A DNA stretch of 64,000 nt from Pseudomonadota bacterium (GCA_018242205.1 JAFECJ010000002.1:124001-188000), one strand, 5' to 3'; shown: positions 1 through 12,270, counted from the stretch's first letter. Notes: a model not told the origin generated them from the letters alone. Numbers and translations are program-made.

Positions 1-781
1 CGTAGTACGCCTTGGCGTCGGCGTCGGAGACTTTGTCCGGCTTGGCGATCTCGGCCGGCGTCAAGGCGAGCAGGGTGACCTTGCGATATTCGGGGGCGCG
101 GAAGGTGACCTTGCGGGCCTCGAAATACTTGGCCAGTTCGTCGGCGGTCGGCTGCGGGATGTCGCCGGCCTGCGCCGCGCCGAGCTGGATGTATTCGATC
201 GAGCGCCGCTCGTTCTGGAAGTGATTGACGGCGTCGAGCATGGTCTGCGGCACCGGCAAGTCACCGCTCACGGTCTGCGCGATCTGGCGGCGCAGCAGCA
301 CGTGGCGCTGCTCGGCGACGTAACGCTGTTCGCTGAAGCCGGCATTGCGGATGAGCTGTTCGAAGCGGTTCCGGTCGAACTGGCCATTGAGGCCCTTGAA
401 GTTCGGGTCCGTCATGATGCGCTCGGCGATCGACTTGTCGGACAGGCCGAGCCGCATCTTGCGGGCCTCCTCGTCGAGCGATGTTTCTGCGATCAACTGG
501 CCAAGGAATCGTTGGTCGAGGCCGAGCCCGCGCGCCTGGTCGGGCGAGATCGGGCGGCGCAATTGCTGGCCGAGTTGCTGCAGCTTGTCGGTGTAGTACT
601 GGCGGAACTGGTCGAGCGTGATTTCGCTGCCGCCGACCTTGGCGACGGAATTGGCGCCGAAGCCGCGGAAAATGTCGCCGATGCCCCAGATCGCGAAGGA
701 CAGGATCAGGAAGCCCATCACGATACCCATGATGGCCTTGCCGACCCACGTGGACGACGCTTTGTGAATTCCGCGGAGCAT
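1..781 (-). CDS. ppiD: PpiD/SurA-like membrane-anchored peptidyl-prolyl isomerase (partial, 3' end outside window)
   Basis: Reading the minus strand from an ATG at 781 gives an open frame that runs off the window start; about 260 residues are visible. The protein begins with a short basic stretch, then one membrane segment (about residues 14-32, rich in I, M, G, F), followed by a SurA-N type chaperone region (VAKVGGSEITLDQFR and later LGQQLRRPISPDQAR). This is the layout of PpiD, an inner-membrane-anchored periplasmic folding factor. The catalytic parvulin domain would lie downstream, outside the window. It is divergent from tpiA, the usual arrangement in Rhizobiales. The family is clear; whether the isomerase domain is active cannot be judged here. 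Confidence 0.85.
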   Translation of the reverse strand, partial: MLRGIHKASSTWVGKAIMGIVMGFLILSFAIWGIGDIFRGFGANSVAKVGGSEITLDQFRQYYTDKLQQLGQQLRRPISPDQARGLGLDQRFLGQLIAETSLDEEARKMRLGLSDKSIAERIMTDPNFKGLNGQFDRNRFEQLIRNAGFSEQRYVAEQRHVLLRRQIAQTVSGDLPVPQTMLDAVNHFQNERRSIEYIQLGAAQAGDIPQPTADELAKYFEARKVTFRAPEYRKVTLLALTPAEIAKPDKVSDADAKAYY

Positions 782-969
782 GGAGGGTCCGTTTGTTGGT
801 TCCGTTGGGGCCGTGGATCGACAGCCGCGCCCTTATAGGGAGGCGTCCAACCCGTTGCAACGCCGACAAGATCGGCCGCCGCCGGGGCTAAATTGCCGCA
901 CACTATGGCGTAGCCCGCCAGCCTTTGCTAACCGCAGATGAAAGTCAGGTGGAAACAGGGTGATAGAGA

Positions 970-1728
970 ATGGCGTCGGGGCAAATTCGTCCGCTGGTCG
1001 CGGGCAACTGGAAGATGAATGGGCTCAGGGCCTCGGTGGCCGAGCTTGATGGCATCATGAAGGGCGCCGCCGAACTGGCCGGTAAGGCCGACCTGATGAT
1101 CTGCCCGCCGGCGACCTTGATCGTGCCGTTCAGCGCGGCCGCCAAAGGTTCGACGCTTGAGATCGGCGGCCAAGACTGTCACGCCAAGGCGTCCGGCGCG
1201 CACACCGGCGACATCGCCGCGGAGATGTTGGCGGACGCCGGCGCCACGGCGGTCATCGTCGGCCATTCTGAGCGCCGCACCGATCACAACGAAGCCGATG
1301 CCGGCGTTAAAGCCAAAGCAGAAGCCGCCTGGCGCGCCGGCTTGGTCGCGATCATTTGCGTCGGCGAGCAGCGCGCCGAGCGCGAAGCCGGGAAGACGCT
1401 CGATATTGTCGGGTCCCAGCTTGCGGGCTCGCTGCCGGACGGTTCGACCGCCGCCAATCTCGTCGTCGCCTATGAACCGGTGTGGGCCATCGGCACCGGG
1501 CTGACGCCAACCGCGGCCGACGTCGCCGAGGTCCACGCCTTCATCCGCAAGACGCTGACTGACCGTTTCGGCGCGGCGGGGGAGGGCGTCCGCATTCTGT
1601 ATGGGGGGTCGGTCAAGCCCTCTAATGCCAAGGAGCTTCTCGGGATTGCAGACGTCAATGGCGCCCTAGTCGGCGGCGCCAGCCTGAAGGCGGCGGATTT
1701 CCTTGGAATTGCCGGAGTTTACCGCTAG
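970..1728 (+). CDS. tpiA: Triose-phosphate isomerase
   Basis: Interconverts dihydroxyacetone phosphate and glyceraldehyde 3-phosphate in glycolysis and gluconeogenesis, in the cytoplasm. The 252-residue protein is of normal length. Catalytic residues are visible: Asn13 and Lys15 in AGNWKMNG, the electrophilic His99 in VGHSERR, and the general base Glu169 in [11 protein letters not shown]; the phosphate-binding loop GGSVKPSNA is near the C-terminus. The ATG at 970 is the first in frame. It heads the tpiA-secG-pyrG series that is common in alphaproteobacteria, with enolase a few kilobases downstream. Confidence 0.97.
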   Translation: MASGQIRPLVAGNWKMNGLRASVAELDGIMKGAAELAGKADLMICPPATLIVPFSAAAKGSTLEIGGQDCHAKASGAHTGDIAAEMLADAGATAVIVGHSERRTDHNEADAGVKAKAEAAWRAGLVAIICVGEQRAEREAGKTLDIVGSQLAGSLPDGSTAANLVVAYEPVWAIGTGLTPTAADVAEVHAFIRKTLTDRFGAAGEGVRILYGGSVKPSNAKELLGIADVNGALVGGASLKAADFLGIAGVYR

Positions 1729-1893
1729 GTCGGGCAATCCGCGTGCGGTGGGCCCCCCGGGTGGAAATCGTACCCGCGATCGTGTAGAGACGCCGGCGAA
1801 TTCCTGTATTCGCCGATGGGTTTCGCTAGGTTCGCCCGGGTCTTCGGCCGGCCGGACGGTTTTGAACGGATTTTGTGAAACGGACGCCTTGAG

Positions 1894-2301
1894 ATGCAGC
1901 ACGTCGTAATCGTCATTCATCTGATGCTGGTGCTCGCCCTGATCGGCGTGGTGCTGTTGCAGCGCTCCGAAGGCGGCGGTCTCGGCATCGGCGGCGGCGG
2001 TGCCGGCAGCTTCATGTCCAGCCGTGGCGCCGGCAACGTACTCACGCGGGCGACCGCGATCCTGGCCGGTCTGTTCTTCATGACGAGCCTGATCCTGTCG
2101 ATCCTCGCCGGAATGAACCGCGCCCCGACCTCGATTCTGCAGGGCAACACGCCGGCGGCGCCGGCCAGCGCGCCGGGCTCGACCACCCCGCCGCTCGGAA
2201 CCGGCGGTGGCGGGCTCCTGAACCAGCTCGGGGGCGGGCAACCGGCGACACCCGCGGCACCGGCTACACCTTCCGGACCGCAGGTCCCGCAGTCGAAATA
2301 G
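1894..2301 (+). CDS. secG: Preprotein translocase subunit SecG
   Basis: Small integral membrane partner of SecYE that assists protein export. The 135-residue product has two membrane segments (about residues 3-21 and 53-72) separated by a glycine-rich cytoplasmic loop with LQRSEGGGLGIGGGG, which is the SecG signature. The C-terminal 60 residues are a low-complexity Pro/Ala/Gly tail, longer than in E. coli SecG but usual in Rhizobiales. The 165-base gap from tpiA contains only a weak 8-bp inverted repeat at 1794-1815 without a T run. A clear terminator follows the gene. Confidence 0.93.
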   Translation: MQHVVIVIHLMLVLALIGVVLLQRSEGGGLGIGGGGAGSFMSSRGAGNVLTRATAILAGLFFMTSLILSILAGMNRAPTSILQGNTPAAPASAPGSTTPPLGTGGGGLLNQLGGGQPATPAAPATPSGPQVPQSK

Positions 2302-2308
2302 CAGCACA

Positions 2309-2340
2309 GAAGGGCCGGATGTTCCGGCCCTTCGCTCTTT
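2309..2340 (+). terminator. Intrinsic terminator after secG
   Basis: A perfect 11-bp stem, GAAGGGCCGGA (2309-2319) and TCCGGCCCTTC (2323-2333) around a 3-base loop, is followed by a T-rich stretch GCTCTTT. It begins 8 bases after the secG stop codon, so it should separate secG from pyrG. Confidence 0.75.
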
Positions 2341-2459
2341 GGGGCCTTCGTTAAAGAACCGATGCAACAATCTCGAAATTCACAGCTTTCGCAATCCACG
2401 CACAGGCACAAGGCAGCCGCGCGCATTTTGCTCTCCCCGAATCGATTCGCGGCGGCTAG

Positions 2460-4100
<1,641 letters not shown>

Positions 4101-4109
4101 GCGGCTGCG

Positions 4110-4143
4110 ACGTCAGGCGCGTCCGCTATGCGCCTGACGTTTT
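4110..4143 (+). terminator. Intrinsic terminator after pyrG
   Basis: A perfect 11-bp inverted repeat, ACGTCAGGCGC (4110-4120) and GCGCCTGACGT (4130-4140), ends in four T residues. It lies 10 bases after the pyrG stop. The opposite strand lacks a T run, so it should act mainly on pyrG transcripts rather than on the convergent deaminase gene. Confidence 0.75.
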
Positions 4144-4211
4144 GATATTGAAGAGTGTGATGGCCGTGCCGGGAGCGGCCACCACCGGACATACAACAGC
4201 TTTCGTTGGCC

Positions 4212-5222
4212 TCAGACGCTTGCAATTTCATCGACGGCAGAAAGGTACTGTCGTCGTTTTTCCGTCGTGATGAAGGCGGCTTCAAAGCCGTTTCGGACAA
4301 GCCCCACGATCTCCTCTTTGCTCAAAGCAAGGGCTTTCTGACATTCGATCAAATTTTCACTGACGTATCCTCCGAAATAGGGAGGATCATCCGAGTTTAC
4401 TGTCACCAACAAATTGGCGTTCAACATGGTGCGAAGCGGATGCGCGTGGAGTTGCGGCACCACCTTCAGCCGCACATTCGAAAGAGGGCAAACCGTGAGG
4501 GCGATCCGGCGATCAGCGATCTCTTTGGTCAATGCCGGGTCCGACAGGCAAGCGTTGCCATGATCGATCCGGTCGACCTGAAGAATCTGAATGGCCTCGC
4601 GTACATACGATGCAGGTCCTTCCTCGCCTGCATGGATGGTGGTGCGAAAACCTCTACGACGGCATTCACGGAAGAAGCCCTCGAATTTTGATGGCGGATT
4701 TCCGACCTCGGCGCCGCCCATGCCTATGGCCAAAATTCGATCGGCCCAGGGCATGATTTGATCAAGAAGCTGCATCGCCTGCGCTTGGCTTCTGTGTCGG
4801 TGGGCGCTCACCATTAGCCCGGCGCTTATGCCGAGGTCTCGTTGAGCGTCACCGATAGCTTCGAGTATGCCTTCCAGAATGGAGGCCATCGGTACGCCGC
4901 GATCGGTGAAGCTCTGAGGCCCCAAAAACAGTTCCGCACGAACAACGCCGTCCCGGACCGCGCGTCTAAGATAGGCCACGGTGACATCGTAGAAATCGCG
5001 CTTGGAGACCAAAACGCGGCAGCCTTCGAAATAAAGATCCAGAAATGACTGCAAATCCGAAAATTTATAGGCTGCGCGAAGTGCGTCGGCGCTATCCCAT
5101 TTGAGGTCAATACTATTGCGCTGAGCCAGCGCGATCATCATCTCTGGCTCGATACTGCCCTCCAGATGCATATGTAATTCGGTCTTCGGAAGTTTGCGGA
5201 TGAATTGAGCCAAGTCTTGCAT
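4212..5222 (-). CDS. Adenosine/adenine deaminase family protein
   Basis: Zinc-dependent purine deaminase family: hydrolytic removal of the 6-amino group of adenosine or adenine. The 336-residue product shows the family motifs in order: metal-binding TELHMHLEGS near residue 15, catalytic HAGEE in the middle, RIDHGNACL with the metal and base His, and VNSDDPPYF with the zinc-binding Asp pair. Whether the substrate is adenosine or adenine cannot be decided by eye. The base composition is visibly lower in GC (roughly half) than the GC-rich flanks, the codons are AT-richer, and the gene sits on the opposite strand from its neighbours between pyrG and the NIPSNAP gene. This suggests acquisition by transfer. 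Confidence 0.88.
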   Translation of the reverse strand: MQDLAQFIRKLPKTELHMHLEGSIEPEMMIALAQRNSIDLKWDSADALRAAYKFSDLQSFLDLYFEGCRVLVSKRDFYDVTVAYLRRAVRDGVVRAELFLGPQSFTDRGVPMASILEGILEAIGDAQRDLGISAGLMVSAHRHRSQAQAMQLLDQIMPWADRILAIGMGGAEVGNPPSKFEGFFRECRRRGFRTTIHAGEEGPASYVREAIQILQVDRIDHGNACLSDPALTKEIADRRIALTVCPLSNVRLKVVPQLHAHPLRTMLNANLLVTVNSDDPPYFGGYVSENLIECQKALALSKEEIVGLVRNGFEAAFITTEKRRQYLSAVDEIASV

Positions 5223-5460
5223 TCAGGATCACTGGCCGCATTGAGGTTGCCTTCGCTCAGGTCATACCATGAACCCGAGCCAAGGCTTAGTGCATCGTGC
5301 GGCTGGCCCACCAACGTCGGATTGCCGAGCCGGCGATCCATCAGAAGGGGGTCTAGTTGGTTGCAAACTCATTGGCGGCTTGACCTTGTTCGCGCGCCGG
5401 CCACGCGGTATCTCTGGCGCCGCGTTCCCGATTGCAATCAACCGGCGCCGGAGATTGATC

Positions 5461-5787
5461 GTGATTTACGAGCTTCGCATCTATCGCTGCATTCCCGGCC
5501 GGCTGCCGGCGCTGCTCAAGCGCTTCGAAAACGCGACCCTGAAGCTCTGGGACAAGCATGGCATCCGCCAGGCCGGCTTCTGGACGACGCTCATCGGCGA
5601 ATCCAACATGGACCTGACCTACATGTTGAAGTGGGAGTCGTTGGCCGAGCGCGAGCAGAAGTGGGCCGCCTTCATGTCCGATCCGGCCTGGCAGTCGGCG
5701 CGCGCCGACTCCGAAAAGGACGGCCAGATCGTCGCCAACATCACCAGCAGCTTCCTGACCCCGACGGCCTTCTCGGCGGCGAAATAG
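5461..5787 (+). CDS. NIPSNAP family protein
   Basis: A 108-residue protein starting IYELRIYRCIPGRLPALLKRF, the typical opening of NIPSNAP/EthD-like ferredoxin-fold dimers. It keeps the family's aromatic and charged pattern (FWTTLIGESN, YMLKWESLAEREQKWAAF). Function is unknown; the fold suggests binding of a small hydrophobic or reactive molecule. I chose the GTG at 5461 over upstream in-frame starts because the family begins there and GGAG lies 7 bases before it. The next gene starts within 8 bases, so both are likely co-transcribed. Confidence 0.85.
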   Translation: MIYELRIYRCIPGRLPALLKRFENATLKLWDKHGIRQAGFWTTLIGESNMDLTYMLKWESLAEREQKWAAFMSDPAWQSARADSEKDGQIVANITSSFLTPTAFSAAK

Positions 5788-5794
5788 GGACGTG

Positions 5795-6601
5795 ATGGCC
5801 CGTGGCCTCGACCACATCGTCCACGCCGTGCGCGACCTCGACGGCGCGGCGGCGCTTTATCGCGATCTCGGCTTCACGGTCGGGGCGCGCAACCGGCATC
5901 CCTGGGGCACGCACAATTACATCGTGCAGTTTCCCGGCTTCTTCATCGAACTGCTGACGCTGGCCGAACCGGACAAGCTCAGCGGCGACGTGTTCTCCGA
6001 GAACTTCGGCGCCTACAACCGTGATTTCGCGGCGCGGCACGAAGGCCTGTCGATGCTGGTGCTGGAGTCGACGGATTCGGCGGGCGATGTGGCGGCCTTC
6101 GAAAGCGCCGGCATTGCGGCGTCGCCCTCGACGCGGTTCGACCGTGAGGGTCGGCGGCCGGACGGCACGCCGGTGCACGTCGCCTTTTCGTTGGCGTTTG
6201 CGCGCGACCCGGCGGCCTCCGAGACGCGTTTTTTCACCTGCCAGCAGCATTACCCAGAGAACTTCTGGAATCCGGCGTTTCAGAGCCACGCCAACGGCGC
6301 GACCGGGATCGGCGATGTCGTCATGGTCGCCAGCGAGCCGGCGCGACATCGCGATTTCCTGCTCGCCTTTACCGGTGCGGAAGCCGCCGACACCGACGGT
6401 GATGGCTTCCGCATCGCCTTGCCGCGCGGGGCGATCGAGGTCCTGACCCCCAACGCCTATACCGTGCGCTATGACCTGTCGCCGCCCGACACGTCGACCG
6501 GACCGCGGCTCGCCGCCATGCGTTTCACCGGCTCCTGGCCACGCCGGCGCCGGCTGGTCGGAGCACTGGGCGCGGGCCTAATTTTTGCGCCGGGTCATTG
6601 A
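5795..6601 (+). CDS. VOC-superfamily glyoxalase-like protein
   Basis: The 268-residue protein begins ARGLDHIVHAVRDLDGAAALYRDLGF, the beta-alpha-beta start of the vicinal oxygen chelate fold, here of the glyoxalase-like type (DUF-class 'Glyoxalase_3') with two related halves; the second begins near GIGDVVMVASEPARHRDF. The N-terminal His and a later Glu (GAIEVLTP) could bind metal. The reaction is unknown. A GTG directly precedes the ATG at 5795; the ATG is preferred because AGGGA lies about 6 bases upstream. It is coupled to the NIPSNAP gene (stop at 5787), suggesting the two act on one metabolite. Confidence 0.8.
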   Translation: MARGLDHIVHAVRDLDGAAALYRDLGFTVGARNRHPWGTHNYIVQFPGFFIELLTLAEPDKLSGDVFSENFGAYNRDFAARHEGLSMLVLESTDSAGDVAAFESAGIAASPSTRFDREGRRPDGTPVHVAFSLAFARDPAASETRFFTCQQHYPENFWNPAFQSHANGATGIGDVVMVASEPARHRDFLLAFTGAEAADTDGDGFRIALPRGAIEVLTPNAYTVRYDLSPPDTSTGPRLAAMRFTGSWPRRRRLVGALGAGLIFAPGH

Positions 6602-6644
6602 CCCTGAGGAGCGGCGGCCGCATGGTCCGCGCCGATCGGGAGAG

Positions 6645-7490
6645 ATGAATTTGGATCAGAGCCTTAAACCCAATGCCGTGGTCGAGATTGGTGGCGTGCG
6701 GTTCGGCAACGATTTGCCGCTCGCGCTCATCGCCGGACCGTGTCAGCTCGAAAGCCGAGCCCATGCGCTGGAGATGGCGTCGGCGTTGAAGGAGATGGCG
6801 GCGCGCGTCGGCATCGGCCTGATCTTCAAGACGTCGTTCGACAAGGCCAACCGCACCTCGGCCTCGGCCGCCCGTGGCGTCGGGCTCGAAGCGGCGCTTC
6901 CCGTGTTCGCCGAGATCCGCGACACGCTGAAGCTGCCGGTGCTCACCGACGTGCATGACGCCGAGCAATGCGCGATCGCCGCGCAGGCGGTCGACGTACT
7001 GCAGATCCCGGCCTTCCTGTCGCGGCAGACCGACCTGTTGATCGCCGCCGCCAAGACAGGCCGCGCCGTCAACGTCAAGAAAGGCCAGTTCCTGGCGCCG
7101 TGGGACATGAAGAACGTCGTCGCCAAATTGATCGGCGCCGGCAACCGCAATGTCATGCTCACCGAACGCGGCGCGTCATTCGGCTACAACACGCTGGTCT
7201 CCGACATGCGGGCGCTGCCGATCATGGCGCGCACCGGCGCGCCGGTGATATTCGACGCCACTCACTCGGTGCAGCAGCCGGGCGGGCAGGGCACGTCATC
7301 CGGCGGCGAGCGCGAATTCGTGCCGGTGCTGGCGCGCGCCGCGGTCGCTGTCGGCGTTGCCGGCGTCTTCATCGAAACGCATCAGGATCCCGACCGCGCG
7401 CCGTCCGACGGACCGAACATGGTGCCGCTCAAGGACATGGAAGCGTTGATCAGGCGCCTGGTCGCCTTCGACCGTCTGGCGAAAGCGTGA
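6645..7490 (+). CDS. kdsA: 3-deoxy-8-phosphooctulonate (KDO-8-P) synthase
   Basis: Condenses arabinose 5-phosphate with phosphoenolpyruvate to make KDO-8-phosphate for the lipopolysaccharide core, in the cytoplasm. The 281-residue product contains ALIAGPCQLESR, FKTSFDKANRTS, KKGQFLAPWDMKN and the ERGASFGYNTLVSDMR region, all diagnostic for KdsA rather than for DAHP synthases. The ATG at 6645 is preceded by GGGAGAG; an upstream in-frame ATG at 6585 overlaps the previous gene and adds non-conserved residues. Residue Asn in KANRTS places it with the metal-independent class by family knowledge. Confidence 0.96.
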   Translation: MNLDQSLKPNAVVEIGGVRFGNDLPLALIAGPCQLESRAHALEMASALKEMAARVGIGLIFKTSFDKANRTSASAARGVGLEAALPVFAEIRDTLKLPVLTDVHDAEQCAIAAQAVDVLQIPAFLSRQTDLLIAAAKTGRAVNVKKGQFLAPWDMKNVVAKLIGAGNRNVMLTERGASFGYNTLVSDMRALPIMARTGAPVIFDATHSVQQPGGQGTSSGGEREFVPVLARAAVAVGVAGVFIETHQDPDRAPSDGPNMVPLKDMEALIRRLVAFDRLAKA

Positions 7491-7560
7491 CGTCCGGCTG
7501 GCCCTGTCGCAAAACCGTCGTCAAGCTGTGATGATTGCGTGAGGCAGCGGGGGGCTTTGC

Positions 7561-8172
7561 ATGTCGATCATTGCCAGCGTCGAACAACTCGAAGCGCTAT
7601 ACGGCACGCCTAATGACGCCTCGACGGTCAAGGAGATCAACTGGATCGCGCCCGACTATCGCCGGCTTATCGAAGCCTCGCCCTTTGCGGTGCTCGCCAC
7701 CGTCGGCCCGGAAGGCCTCGATTGCTCGCCGCGCGGCGATAAACCCGGTTTCGTGCGCATCGCCGATGAACGCACGCTGCTGCTGCCGGACCGGCGCGGC
7801 AACAACCGCGTCGACTCGCTGCGCAACATCGTGCGCGATCCACGTTGCGCTCTGCTGTTCATGATCCCCGGCGCGGCCACGACCTTGCGCGTCAACGGCC
7901 ATGCCCACCTCAGCATCGATCCTGACTTGCTGGCGTCGTTCGCCGTCGACGACAAGGCCCCGCGCTCGGTGATGGTGTTCACGGTCGAGACCATCTTCTT
8001 CCAGTGCGCCCGGGCCATTGTGCGGTCCGATCTGTGGAACCCGGCCGCCCGGATGGCGCCGGACAGTCTGCCGACGCCGGGCCAAATCCTGGCCGCGCTC
8101 AGCGACGCCAAGGTCGGCGGCGAGCCCTATGACCGGGAGTGGCCGGAGCGGGCGCGCAAGAGCTTATGGTAA
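7561..8172 (+). CDS. Pyridoxamine 5'-phosphate oxidase family FMN-binding protein (MSMEG_1061-like)
   Basis: A 203-residue split-barrel flavoprotein. Visible features are the early FAVLATVGPEGLDCSPRGD strand pair, the FMN-phosphate binding LLPDRRGNNRVDSLRNI and the late FFQCARAIVRSDLW motif typical of the subgroup often annotated as MSMEG_1061-type PPOX proteins. The physiological substrate is not known; it is unlikely to be PdxH because the C-terminal pyridoxine-binding motif is absent. The gene stands alone with a 70-base gap after kdsA and a 123-base gap before the transporter. Confidence 0.82.
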   Translation: MSIIASVEQLEALYGTPNDASTVKEINWIAPDYRRLIEASPFAVLATVGPEGLDCSPRGDKPGFVRIADERTLLLPDRRGNNRVDSLRNIVRDPRCALLFMIPGAATTLRVNGHAHLSIDPDLLASFAVDDKAPRSVMVFTVETIFFQCARAIVRSDLWNPAARMAPDSLPTPGQILAALSDAKVGGEPYDREWPERARKSLW

Positions 8173-8295
8173 TCGCCGGCTGCTAAACGACGAGCGGCAC
8201 GGGCGGCGCATGAGGCCCATGATGGTCGCGCGCTCGCCTTCGGCGCGTTGCACCGATAGGGTGCCGGGAGGCCCAGGAGTCGGCAAGCCGCTTTC

Positions 8296-9459
8296 ATGAA
8301 CCGCGTCATCACGATCATCGCTTTCGTCTCGTTCGCCAGCGCGCTGTTTACCCGTTCGGTCGATCCGATCATTCCCCAAATTGCCGACAGCCTCGGCACC
8401 GACGCGGCGACCGCGGCGCTGCTGTCCACGGCCTATGCCTTGCCCTATGCGATCGTACAGCCGGTACTCGGTTTGCTCGCCGACATGTTCAACAAGGCGA
8501 GGCTGATGCTGATCTGCCTGGCGATCGTCGCGGCCGCGACCATCGCTGGCGCGCTGGTGACGAGCTTTCCGCTGATGGTGACAAGCCGCGCCATCACCGG
8601 CATGGGCTCGGGCGGCCTCGTTCCCATTGCCTTCGCCATCCTGGGAGATCTCGTTCCGGTGAATAAGCGTCAGGTCGCGATGGGCCGCCTGCTGTTCGCG
8701 ATCATGAGCGGCAATCTGCTGGGCGCAACGGCGGCCGGCTTCATCGGCGATCTATTCGGCTGGCGCGCGGTGTTCACCGTGATGGCGGTCATCGGCTTCG
8801 CCATTCTCGTGGTCGCCATTCCCGCGCTGCGCGGCGTCGGCCACCGCGGCGGCGGTTTCGATCTCGCGGTGATGCGGTCAGGCTACAGCGCCATTTTCAG
8901 CAATCCGCTGGCCAAGTTCTGCTTCGGCGCCGTCGCCATCGAGGGCGCACTGATGTACGGCGTCTTCCCGCATCTGGCAGCGCTGTTTCACGAGATCGGC
9001 GAAACGCGCGCGTCGATCCCGGGCCTTGTCATCGGCGGTTTTGCGCTCGGCGGCGTGATCTACAGCCTACGCGTCAGCTTCTTGCTGCGGCTGCTCGGCG
9101 AGAACTGGATGATGCGGATTGGCGGTCTGCTGATGGGATTGACCATCGGTTTCATCGCTCTGCGCGCGCCGTGGCAGGCCGACATTGTCGATTTCGCCGT
9201 GCTCGGGCTTGGCTTCTACATGCTGCACGGCGTGATCCAGATCTACGCCAGCGAACTCGCGCCGGCCGCGCGCGGCTCGGCGATGGCGCTGCACTCGTTC
9301 TTCTATTTTCTCGGACAGGCGGCCGGACCGGCGATCTATGCGGTCGGCTTTGGCGTCGCTGGCGTGACGCCGATGTTGATGGTCAGCGGCGTGCTGCTGA
9401 TCGTCAACGGGCTCGTCACCGCGCATTATCTGCGCCGGTCCAATCCGGCGGCGGCCTAG
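8296..9459 (+). CDS. MFS transporter
   Basis: A 387-residue membrane protein with about twelve hydrophobic segments. The first segment region [23 protein letters not shown] and the loop [14 protein letters not shown] (the MFS motif A between helices 2 and 3) identify the major facilitator superfamily, drug:proton antiporter or sugar-efflux type. The substrate cannot be named. It converges with queF, overlapping its stop codon by four bases. Confidence 0.88.
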   Translation: MNRVITIIAFVSFASALFTRSVDPIIPQIADSLGTDAATAALLSTAYALPYAIVQPVLGLLADMFNKARLMLICLAIVAAATIAGALVTSFPLMVTSRAITGMGSGGLVPIAFAILGDLVPVNKRQVAMGRLLFAIMSGNLLGATAAGFIGDLFGWRAVFTVMAVIGFAILVVAIPALRGVGHRGGGFDLAVMRSGYSAIFSNPLAKFCFGAVAIEGALMYGVFPHLAALFHEIGETRASIPGLVIGGFALGGVIYSLRVSFLLRLLGENWMMRIGGLLMGLTIGFIALRAPWQADIVDFAVLGLGFYMLHGVIQIYASELAPAARGSAMALHSFFYFLGQAAGPAIYAVGFGVAGVTPMLMVSGVLLIVNGLVTAHYLRRSNPAAA

Positions 9460-9923
9460 CCTCTGCCGCGATAGGGCGCGACGCCCTGGTCCGGCACCCA
9501 GACGCCGGCCGGGAGTTTGCCGGTCTGCCAGAACACGTCGATTGGCATCCCGCCGCGCGGATAGAAATAGCCGCCAATCCGCAGCCAGCGCGGCGCGAGC
9601 AGAGACTTCAGCCGTTTGCCGATACCGACCGTGCAGTCCTCGTGAAACGAGCCGACGTTGCGGAAGCTGTTGAGGTACAGCTTCAGCGATTTGGACTCCA
9701 CGAGCCATTTATTCGGCACGTAATCGATGACCAGGATCGCGAAATCCGGCTGGCCGGTGACCGGACAGATCGACGTGAACTCCGGCATCGTGAAGCGGGC
9801 GACGTAGTTGGTGTCGGCATGCGGATTGGGCACCCGGTCGAGCCGCGCCGCTTCCGGGGAGGTCGGCTGGCCGACGGCTTGGCCTAATTGCAGGGGCTTG
9901 GTCGATCGTTTGCTTTTGGCCAT
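9456..9923 (-). CDS. queF: NADPH-dependent 7-cyano-7-deazaguanine reductase
   Basis: Reduces preQ0 to preQ1 for queuosine modification of tRNA. The protein (155 residues from ATG 9923) is of the short unimodular type. It shows [14 protein letters not shown], containing the nucleophilic Cys and the Asp seven residues later, then [13 protein letters not shown] and [13 protein letters not shown], the QueF signature. An upstream in-frame ATG at 9947 is possible but MAKSKRS fits the family start better. Other queuosine genes are not in the window. Confidence 0.95.
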   Translation of the reverse strand: MAKSKRSTKPLQLGQAVGQPTSPEAARLDRVPNPHADTNYVARFTMPEFTSICPVTGQPDFAILVIDYVPNKWLVESKSLKLYLNSFRNVGSFHEDCTVGIGKRLKSLLAPRWLRIGGYFYPRGGMPIDVFWQTGKLPAGVWVPDQGVAPYRGRG

Positions 9924-10033
9924 GTCAGTCTCGCTTTGGGCTGTCATTGCCGGGACACGATAGGGCGGTCAAGAGCACGACCTGCCGCCACCGGAGCGGG
10001 AGGCCCCTTTGCCGCGGGGCGGCCATCCTGTAG

Positions 10034-11359
<1,326 letters not shown>

Positions 11360-11394
11360 ACGGCCTAGAGCGGTTCTGATACCGGCCGCCTAAA

Positions 11395-11415
11395 CGCGTG
11401 ACGGCTTGTCACGCG
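11395..11415 (+). terminator. Hairpin after eno, possible terminator
   Basis: A perfect 8-bp inverted repeat CGCGTGAC/GTCACGCG with a 5-base loop lies 35 bases after the eno stop. There is no T run, so it may only stabilise the 3' end or work with Rho. Its position over a GTG at 11398 argues against that codon as the start of the next gene. Confidence 0.35.
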
Positions 11416-11466
11416 CGCGAAAACACCGCAGGTTTCGGGTTCCCTGTGTTCCGCGAGGGGGCCCGT

Positions 11467-12270
11467 ATGGACCAGGCCGTTACCGTCGCACGCCACGATG
11501 GCGCGAGAGCCGTCTCCGCGCTTGCGGGCTATGTGGCGCGGTCGATCGACACCGCCAGGGCGGTGGAGAAGCCGTTTTTCCATCTCGAACTCGACCACGT
11601 TTTTCCCGACGACACCTACGCACGGATCGTGACGCTTCTGCCGGAGAACCGCGACTACCGGCCGATGCACGGCCGCAGCAGGGGCCACGATCTCGCCGAC
11701 GGCACCCATACCCGGGTCAAGATCGACTTGTTCCCCGAATACATTCGCAACCTGCCGGAAGCGAAACGGGCGCTGTGGGACCTGGTCGGGCGGGCGCTGT
11801 GTTCCGACGAGGTCAAGCAGGCATTCGTTCGGCGGCTGGCGCCGGGCCTGTCGAAGCGGTTCGGCCCGGACTTCGCCAAGGTCGGGCTGTATCCGATCCC
11901 GATACTGACCCGCGACATTCCTGGCTACCTGATCACGCCGCACACCGACACCCACTGGAAGGGCATCACGGTTCAGCTTTATCTGCCGGCGGACGACGCC
12001 AACACCGATGTCGGCACCGTCTTTCACGACGCAATGCCGGACGGTTCCAAGCCCCGGCATAGCCAGATGCGCTTCGCGCCGAATACCGGCTACGCCTTCG
12101 CGGTCGGAACCGACACCTGGCACTCGGCCGACCCGGTTCATGGCCGGGTGAAGACCCGCGACTCGATTTTGCTCACCTATTTCGTCGATCAGACCGCCCT
12201 GCAGCTGGTGCGCAATCGCGGCAAGCGCCTCGGCAACTTCGTGCTCAACGAGCTGCGCCACCGGATATAG
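11467..12270 (+). CDS. 2-oxoglutarate/Fe(II)-dependent oxygenase family protein
   Basis: The 267-residue product has the jelly-roll iron site HxD...H: His and Asp in ITPHTDTHWKG near the middle and the distal His in TDTWHSADPVHG, followed by an Arg-containing strand TRDSILLTYFVD that would bind 2-oxoglutarate. The N-terminal part (FFHLELDHVFPDDTY) resembles the prolyl-hydroxylase-like '2OG-Fe(II) oxygenase_3' group. The substrate is unknown. The ATG at 11467, preceded by GGGG, is preferred to a GTG at 11398, which falls within a hairpin. It is inserted between eno and ftsB. Confidence 0.78.
   Translation: MDQAVTVARHDGARAVSALAGYVARSIDTARAVEKPFFHLELDHVFPDDTYARIVTLLPENRDYRPMHGRSRGHDLADGTHTRVKIDLFPEYIRNLPEAKRALWDLVGRALCSDEVKQAFVRRLAPGLSKRFGPDFAKVGLYPIPILTRDIPGYLITPHTDTHWKGITVQLYLPADDANTDVGTVFHDAMPDGSKPRHSQMRFAPNTGYAFAVGTDTWHSADPVHGRVKTRDSILLTYFVDQTALQLVRNRGKRLGNFVLNELRHRI

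Noticed and set aside
1745..1780. tRNA-like 3' end on the minus strand near the tpiA-secG gap
   Set aside because: The segment resembles a T-arm followed by a GC-rich acceptor end, but the loop is not TTCRA, and no D or anticodon arm can be folded upstream.
5138..5341. 67-residue minus-strand frame overlapping the deaminase start
   Set aside because: No ribosome site, mostly overlaps the deaminase gene in another frame and has no recognisable family.
5269..5460. 64-residue N-terminal extension of the NIPSNAP protein
   Set aside because: Non-conserved, Arg-rich residues; the family starts at GTG 5461 with GGAG upstream.
11398..11466. GTG 11398 as start of the 2OG oxygenase gene
   Set aside because: The codon lies inside a perfect hairpin and lacks a ribosome site; ATG 11467 has one and fits the family.
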